Notes under the pieces: generated by a model
Told to the model about the DNA's origin: nothing
Database searches by the model: none
Seen by the model: only the letters and a program-made list of their open reading frames with translations
Shown: positions 58,307-64,000 of the stretch, in pieces
How the letters are laid out: each line of letters starts with the position of its first letter
Numbering within the stretch: the first letter of the stretch is position 1
Assembly (NCBI GenBank): GCA_012932865.1
Contig: SAXG01000014.1
Coordinates: 766,740 to 830,739 of the forward strand
DNA: 64,000 nucleotides
Direction of reading: 5' to 3'
DNA from: Amylostereum areolatum
Lineage: Eukaryota; Basidiomycota; Agaricomycetes; Russulales; Stereaceae
Program-made: the position numbers and the translations under genes

Positions 58307-60292
58307 TTTTTTTTTTTTTTTTTTTTTTTTGAGAGAGAGAGAGAGGGAGAGTTTTTTTTGGTCAGTCGAGGGGCAGGGCTATAGCTAACAAACGAAGGCG
58401 CGGGCGGGGGCAGGAGATTGCATGAAGGGCGGGAGCGTGGAGCGGGGGGGGGGGGTTGAGGCGGGCGGGAGGTGCAAGCGTAAAGAAGGAGCGGGGCGGT
58501 CGGAGGTGGAGTCTGGGCAGGGGGGCTCACTATTTGGGAGCGTAACCTCTGCTCGGTCCCGCGATGCTCATGCCTCCTCGACCATGTGCTTGTCCCTGCC
58601 CATGCCATTGTCCTCGTCCTCGACCTTGTCCCGAGCCCTGCCCTGTGCCCAGGGGCTGGGGGGTGGAGGAGTATGGAGGAAGGGGGCTTGTCGTCGAGGC
58701 GTAGGTGCGCGGGGTGTCGTTTGCCCGAGCGTTCCAGCCCGGGACGCGTTGGAATGGGCACTTGCCCGCTGGGTGGCCAGCACCATGGCAGAGGCAGCAG
58801 TTGAAGCCGCGGATGGGGTCACCCGCGCCGTTGTAGGCTGTGGCGATTTTTTGTGCTGTGAAGGCGTTGACGAGAGAGGACCACGCGAGTTGGGAGGGGA
58901 CAGCGCAGTCGATGGTGAGGTTGTAGCCGACGTACGTGAGGCCTCCAGGCTCTGCTAGCTCCTTTGGTTCGAGGAGAATGGTGTCGCAGATTTGGCGGAT
59001 GCGCGCCGGTTCGGCGAGGTGTTTTAAATTCGCCTGGTCTTTCGTGACTTCGGCAATGGTTCTGTAGATAAGTTTGTTGGCAAAAACTGTGTCGCGTATG
59101 TCGTCTGTAAGGGCGTCGACTTCGTCAGAGTCGGTGTGATCCGTGGTGAAGCCTCTATACATGTTAACGTAGGCTGGGTCGTGGGTTCCGGGGGGGTAGA
59201 ACATGAGGGTTATTTCGACGTGGGAGAGGATAAAGCGGTTGATGAGGCTTCGTTGCTGGTCAGCGGAGATGTTATGGATGAGGAAACAATCGGGTTTGTC
59301 GAAGACGTTTGTGCTGGGGGTGTCTTCGTCGGGCGGTGAGACTTTCGCGTGGATACCATCAAGGTGGAGGAGGTGGCGGATTGCGATGACGGCTTCCGCT
59401 TGGTCCTTCATGCCTGACTGGCCGTAGATATGGCAGATAACGGGATTCACGGCATTGAGCCACTTCCCGATGAGGCTCTGGCGTAGGGCTTTCATGGGGC
59501 CCAGCTTGGTGGTAAAGTAGGGGGGGATCCAGCCGCTGGCTGGGGGCTGGGTGTAGGAGGGTCTGGGGAGGGCGACGGGTGTCGTCACAGCAGGAAGCTG
59601 GTTGGACGTGGTCGCGAGGGTGGCGAGCATCAGCCAGGATTTGATTGATCACTTCTTCGGTCGGGGCAAGTGGTCGTAGCTCGCGGCGGGCTCGCTTGGC
59701 CGGGGGTCCATCGCTGGCTACAGGGGGCTCAGCAGGCTCAGCGGAGGGTAGCTGGGGTGGGGCCGATAGAAACGCAGCATCCTGTAAGAGTGCCGCCTTT
59801 GCCGCCTCCGACATCGGAGCATATCCGGGGATGGCAGGTGCCGAGATTGCAGATATCATCGCGGAGGACGTCGAAGGAATGGTGGGTGGGTGGGGGGTTC
59901 CGTCTTGGGCGGCGGCGGTAGGGTTCTTGTCAGCTTCTTTGTCCTCGTCGGGGCTGCCGATGGACCCTTCGTCGGTGGCCTCGGCCTGCGATAGCGCCGC
60001 TGATTCGTCTGGGATGCGAGACGTTTCAGGGAGGGTGGTGGGTGAGGTCGAGTTGAGCAGCTCAACGTTGGTGCTCGTTAGACCATATGTGGGGGGGGTC
60101 TACGGGAGGAGCGGAGTCTGTTGCGGTTGTGAGTTGTGGACATGTTTTTTGGGTAGGTGGGTGCTCACCCGTCTGGTTGTCGCTGGGTCTCGCCGTCGCG
60201 GGCTCCTCAAACTCCTCTACCTCTTCAATCGTCGCGCTTGGTGGGGCTGTGGAGCCTCTGGTAGCCCGCTTTTTTCTGGGGATTCGGGACAT
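58307..60292 (-). mobile_element. LINE ORF1 (Gag)-only unit with its own poly(A)
   Basis: A Gag-like ORF is followed on its own strand by a poly(A) tail (24 T on the plus strand at 58307-58330), preceded by a CT-rich microsatellite. The sequence just before this tail does not resemble the sequence before the LINE tail at 52190, so the two poly(A) ends belong to different 3' ends. It is either a truncated element of another LINE family or a Gag-only, non-autonomous element. Confidence 0.6.
58530..60292 (-). CDS. LINE Gag-like ORF1 with CCHC zinc knuckle (two frame shifts)
   Basis: Three reverse-strand frames join into one protein if one base is removed from the C8 run at 60091-60098 and one from the AAA near 59640. 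The start is MSRIPRKKRATRGSTAPP at 60292. An acidic, Pro-rich region follows, then ISAPAIPGYAPMSEAAKAALLQDAAF. The conserved block is PPYFTTKLGPMKALRQSLIGKWLNAVNPVICHIYGQSGMKDQAEAVIAIRHLLHLDG. The C-terminus has the knuckle CCLCHGAGHPAGKC and a Gly/Gln-rich RNA-binding-like tail (GTGQGSGQGRGRGQWHGQGQ). ORF1 proteins coat LINE RNA. Confidence is high for the knuckle and family type, lower for the exact frame history. Confidence 0.8.
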
Positions 60293-60873
60293 TTTGCTGG
60301 GCGGCGGGGGGGATGGCGAGGACGGGAGCGACGGCGAGGGTGTGAGCGGCGAGGGGGGTGTGGAGTGTGTCGACGATGGTAAGCTGTTTTTCGTGGTTGG
60401 TGGGGGTGGAGGGGTTACGAGTGAGGGGGGGAGGGGTTGTCTGGGGGTGTTGGGTGGCCAGTGTTGTAAGTGAAGGAGGGAGGAGGGAGTCCGTCGGTCG
60501 GGTCAGTTTGATGTGGCTATTTCACGCGTTTTTATGTGCTTTCCTTGTTGTCAGCCATTTTATTTTGGTTGGTCGTGTTTTCGTTTTTGTTTTGTGCGGC
60601 CTGGTTAGGCCGCCGCTATTGTTTCGCGTGGAGGTGGGAGGGGGGGGGGGGGGGGGGGGGGGTCGGGGGATCACTGGTTGCGGGTGGAGAGGAATAACGG
60701 ATGGGTTGGATGGGTATGTGGCATCGCCTCGCGCTGTCACATTGTCACGCTTCTTAGTCATCGCAGCTGTCCCTTGTCACTTGGCTCGGGAGGGTTCGTT
60801 TTGGGCATAGTGGTTAGGGACAACGGTTGATATTCTGTAAGTAGCTAACAAGCGAGGGAACTGTATGGGTAGA
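60293..60873. other. G-rich interval with a 23-nt G homopolymer
   Basis: Strongly G-rich on the plus strand, including a G run at 60640-60662. No gene is supported. It may be the untranslated leader of the Gag-like unit. Confidence 0.5.
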
Positions 60874-61515
60874 TTAGGCATTGGGGGGGAAGTAGTTCGG
60901 TCCAAACACGTCGTTGATTAAGCTTTGGACATAGATAATGGACGGCGCATTTGGGGAGCCAGGGCGCTTGTCAGGAGCGGAGGGTGGGCTCGGCGTGCCT
61001 TCGGTGTCGCCGTCATTGCCCATGGCTTGGCGGAAGATTTCCGACTCTGTTGTGAGTGCAGATTGGATCGACGGGTCGGGGTACTTGGGAGCCGGGATGT
61101 GCGTTCTGGAGCGGATGTGTTTGCAGGGCGCATGCGTGCGCCGCACGGATTCGGTGCTCGGGCTGAGGGGGAGATTTGGCAAAGCCAGTTCTGCTCCGCT
61201 CCACCTGTACGCGGATGGGAAGAGGAGGGCGGCTAGGTATGTCCATAGCCTGAGGGTGGCCCATCTCTTCGGGACGCAGAGTTGCGTGATGGTGTGGAAC
61301 GGGTCGACTACGTTGAATATGATGTGTTTGTTGGTGATGGTGTTGACGCCACTCGTTCGGACTGTGTCGGGAGCTTCACCTTTGGATGTTGGGATGAGTT
61401 GGACATCTTGGTACGTCGTGACGGGGCTTGTTGGGCAGCATGTGACGTAGTGGATTTGAGGGAGGTTAACCTGAGGGTAGCGGGCTTGGAGGGGGGTTGT
61501 ATGGAGGTACAGCAT
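60874..61515 (-). CDS. Unidentified 213-residue ORF in repeat-rich DNA
   Basis: An uninterrupted frame with segments such as NKHIIFNVVDPFHTITQLCVPKRWATLRLWTYLAALLFPSAYRW and PSIIYVQSLINDVFGPNYFPPNA. It lies upstream of the Gag-like ORF on the same strand and ends 582 bp before it. I do not recognise it. It may be an extra ORF of the same element or chance open sequence in C-rich DNA. Confidence 0.35.
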   Translation of the reverse strand: MLYLHTTPLQARYPQVNLPQIHYVTCCPTSPVTTYQDVQLIPTSKGEAPDTVRTSGVNTITNKHIIFNVVDPFHTITQLCVPKRWATLRLWTYLAALLFPSAYRWSGAELALPNLPLSPSTESVRRTHAPCKHIRSRTHIPAPKYPDPSIQSALTTESEIFRQAMGNDGDTEGTPSPPSAPDKRPGSPNAPSIIYVQSLINDVFGPNYFPPNA

Positions 61516-62344
61516 TTTTGGTGGGTTGGTTTGAGGTATTACGCCGCTCGTGGGCCCCCGTCTTTTATCGCTCTTTTCCAGGGGGGGAGCCGAACGTCGG
61601 CGGTACTAGTTAGGTATTAATGCAGTGGCGTTTGGTTGCACGCCACTGAAAGGGTGGCGGCTGAAGGTTTTTATTTTATTTTTATGGGGCGATTTGGTTC
61701 TAGGCGTCGCTTAGAGGGGATGATGTGTGCTTCGATCAAGGTGATTTAGCTGATCGAGTTATGCAATTGATTGTGTACATGGGTGGTCTCATTTCTGTGT
61801 TTGTATGCATTGTCTGTATGGACTCTTTCTGTTGGGTCACCTTTTGAGGAGGCTTGGTGGTCGTTCATGGTAGTTCTCATCTTATCAGATCATGCAGCCG
61901 AGTTGAATCCGGGGTTCGGGTTGTTCGGTTGCCGCGCGGGTATCCGGCGGTATTGCAGATCCGTTTATACGGGCCTGTGGCGTTTTGTGCATATTCTGTG
62001 GGGCGCTCGTGGGAGTGGCAGGCTATGATGTTTGTAAGGCTCATTTTATCTTGTGGGTTTCCGAGTCTTTTTTGAGTTTTGTCGTGCTCATCGTCGGTCT
62101 CATTGTCTGGTGCCGCATAGTGAGTAGTATTCTGTCATATGTGTGTATTGCTATATAGGGAGGGAGAGGAGGGGGAGTGCGTGTGTGTGTGTGTGCGTGT
62201 GGGACGGAGTTTTTAGAGAGATAGCGGTTGGTCGTTGTCTGGTCGGTTTCCTGGTCGGTTTCCTTCTCCCTTTTCCTCTCTCCGGGGGGGGAGAGCAGAG
62301 GGGAGAGAGAGGGGGGGGGGCAATCCAGGACGCTAACAACGTCT
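61516..62344. other. Repeat-flanking interval with small hairpin and GT/GA microsatellites
   Basis: A 9-bp inverted repeat (CAGTGGCGT/ACGCCACTG) lies at 61623-61648. GT-rich (62170-62200) and GGGAGA-rich (62280-62320) tracts directly abut the point where acetate kinase similarity stops. No gene is seen. Confidence 0.5.
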
Positions 62345-62764
62345 AGCGCACTCTGTGGTGTTCAGAGAGGCCTTCGTGCTGTGGCGGAGCCCGTCCTTGC
62401 GGTACGTCTGAACGTGAGAAAACCGAACCATGGTCGTGGTTCGGGTGCAAGGAGCCCCGATGATGTCCGTTTTCTTCTCCAGATATTCCAGGAAATGCGC
62501 AAAACCGGATTCATGGTCCTTTACGATCTCCGCGTCCTCGTCCTTCACTGAGCATGGAGAGACATCATTGTGGATGGTCTTGAAAGAAAACTTGGGCTCG
62601 GACAAAATTGAGGTGATGGAAGAACTGAGAAGAAGAGTAATGGGCTCCTCGGAGGCGTTCAAAGAGGATGGCGATGCTGGGCGATAAAGTGAAACCTTGA
62701 GGGAAGACGAGCCGGAGTTGAGGGAAAGAATAAGGCCTCTACGAGGGCCTGTCTGCACAGACAT
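62345..62764 (-). pseudogene. Acetate kinase, truncated N-terminal fragment
   Basis: ATG 62764 starts MSVQTGPRRGLILSLNSGSSSLKVSLYRP. The NSGSSSLK signature is the acetate kinase (AckA family) phosphate-binding motif. About 80 further residues (FKTIHNDVSPCSV, HESGFAHFLEYLEKKTDI) fit the family. The next segment, where the CHR-x2-HGG motif should lie, is blurred by small indels, but the following KDGLRHSTKASLN still resembles the family's KDELRHLEALSEL region. Similarity then ends near 62345 in low-complexity repeat DNA. Only about 140 of the usual roughly 400-420 residues remain, so it cannot be a working kinase. In fungi acetate kinase works with phosphoketolase to interconvert acetyl-phosphate and acetate. 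Confidence 0.8.
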
Positions 62765-64000
62765 GAGAAAACCTTCGTCTGTGGTCAGCAGTAGCACGAC
62801 AAATGTCGAACAGAAGGTGAGACACTACTTTGAACTGTGGAGAAGTCGTGTGGATAGTTAGAGCGCCAGACCCGACTTCATACACCACCAGGCGATCCCT
62901 CAGCTTCATTCCGATATCACGCCCCTGAGTTTGAAGTTGGTGTGCCGATGGATGGAATCCAAAAATGTCAAGCGGATATCACGCTCAACGAATTCCCTTG
63001 GGCCCGAAGCTGAGGTTCTTTGGATTCAATCCAATAATCTTACTAAGCTCATCAAGAATCGCTCGGCGGGTTGCTGGCTTAAATCGTGCTTATTGCGATC
63101 TTATCCTGATGTAGAAGGAAGAAAATCATGATATTTTCATTTGATAACTACAGAGTATATGGGGGCTGCTACGGGATATATGGAGAGGGATGACAGGTGA
63201 GAGAGGGTTACCTGGGATGCCAACAAAGCAGGTGGACCAGACGGAGACCGAGATAAGACCAGGGAACCCAGTGAGCCAGGGGACAGAGAGCCAGGACCAG
63301 AGAGGAGCGCGAGCGGGACCAAGATCGCGAGCGAGGACCAAGACCGCAAGCAAAAATCGAGAGACCGAGAGTAAAGTTCAAGACCACGAGCAAAGTTCAA
63401 GACCAGGAGTAAAGTTCAAGGCCGCGAGCGAAGGTGAGGACGACTGCCAGCGACAACAAGAGGGGCGCCGGAGCATGTGCAAATCCTGAATGCTGTCGCG
63501 AGGGCAGGTGGGCGGTAAGTGAATAGAACACGCACCATGGTCCAGACTCTGGATGATGCCCACATGAGAGTGTCGAAGGGAGAGTCCATACCCAACCCTT
63601 CGTACATCCACGGAAACCCTGACGCGCCGTCCAAATCTCGGTACGTCGGAGTCGCCCATTACAGATGAGGGGTTATGGCCAGGTGAAGGACGGGGAGAAG
63701 AGAAGGACGTGGTGAGAGGAAACAAGGAGTCGAGGATGACTTGGCGCGACGACGAAAATGAATACTGCTTACATAACCCGCGCTCGTCGCCGTCCATCGA
63801 GGACTCTGTGGGGATTGAAACTGAGAGGACAACCTGTACTCACGCTGACTTGGGCGCGAAGCCGACTTTCTCGCAACGGATAATCGGAATGGCGCCGAGA
63901 TTGAGGGGGTTGGATTGAAGCTGACACGATGCTAGCGTGAACCCTTGGTCACGCCATCAGACTCATCCGAATGGCCCCGCATAGAGTCATGCTGAGGCAA
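62765..64000. other. Right-edge interval, no recognised gene
   Basis: Reverse-strand frames between 63100 and 63900 (for example from 63797) have no conserved motif I recognise; a partial, unidentified multi-exon gene cannot be excluded. A degenerate tandem repeat lies at 63372-63436. Confidence 0.4.
63372..63436 (+). repeat. 19-nt tandem repeat
   Basis: Three near-perfect copies of AAAGTTCAAGACCACGAGC occur head to tail, with more degenerate GACCAAGA/GCGAGC units extending upstream to about 63310. Confidence 0.75.

Noticed and set aside
63310..63436. CRISPR-like array from the repeated 19-mer
   Set aside because: Units are directly contiguous with no spacers, and the host is a eukaryote; it is a simple tandem repeat.

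Overview
The window looks like nuclear DNA of an agaricomycete-type basidiomycete. Genes are dense and carry many introns of about 48-60 nt with GT[A/G]NGT-type donors. The gene set is eukaryotic (Rab11, NTF2, CWC22, SCAP, PDH-complex component X, Rad1), and there is a FunK1 kinase, a family expanded in mushrooms. I rebuilt exon structures by hand from reading frames, splice signals and family knowledge. Models whose exon lengths sum to a clean frame are given exon by exon in the evidence; the others are labelled approximate.

Layout. 1-7 kb: 5' part of a Ran1-like kinase (minus), a 1.5 kb inverted-repeat element, a Rab11/Ypt3 GTPase containing an apparent 5-nt exon, and a paralogous Ran1-like kinase (plus). 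7-16.3 kb: a hypothetical gene, a FunK1 kinase, an L-rhamnose-mutarotase-like gene and two conserved-looking genes of unknown function. 16.3-22.1 kb: NTF2, an MFS transporter gene broken by four single-base shifts, and an epoxide hydrolase. 22.3-30.8 kb: two paralogous arrestin-like genes in inverted orientation around CWC22 and a LACTB2-like metallo-beta-lactamase gene, the last two sharing a 175-bp divergent promoter. 31.3-46.1 kb: F-box protein, ITFG1/TIP-like membrane protein, secreted haem peroxidase, SCAP (sterol sensing), Pdx1/E3-binding protein and Rad1 checkpoint clamp subunit.

46.7-62.8 kb is repeat-rich and mobile. It holds a tRNA-Val(AAC)-like gene and a small helical protein. Next is a roughly 1,300-residue tyrosine-recombinase (DUF3435/Crypton/Starship-captain-like) gene with C-terminal zinc-finger-like cysteine/histidine clusters. 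A Tad-like LINE (endonuclease, reverse transcriptase, RNase H, zinc knuckle) ends in poly(A) about 230 bp upstream of the recombinase start. A second, Gag-only unit has its own poly(A). An acetate kinase gene loses its C-terminal two-thirds where this repeat block begins. The last 1.2 kb shows only a small tandem repeat and no gene I recognise.

The most unusual items are the recombinase gene in this context, the 5-nt Rab11 exon, the Gag-only poly(A) unit, the truncated acetate kinase, and a roughly 45-bp sequence that recurs in at least five intergenic regions.
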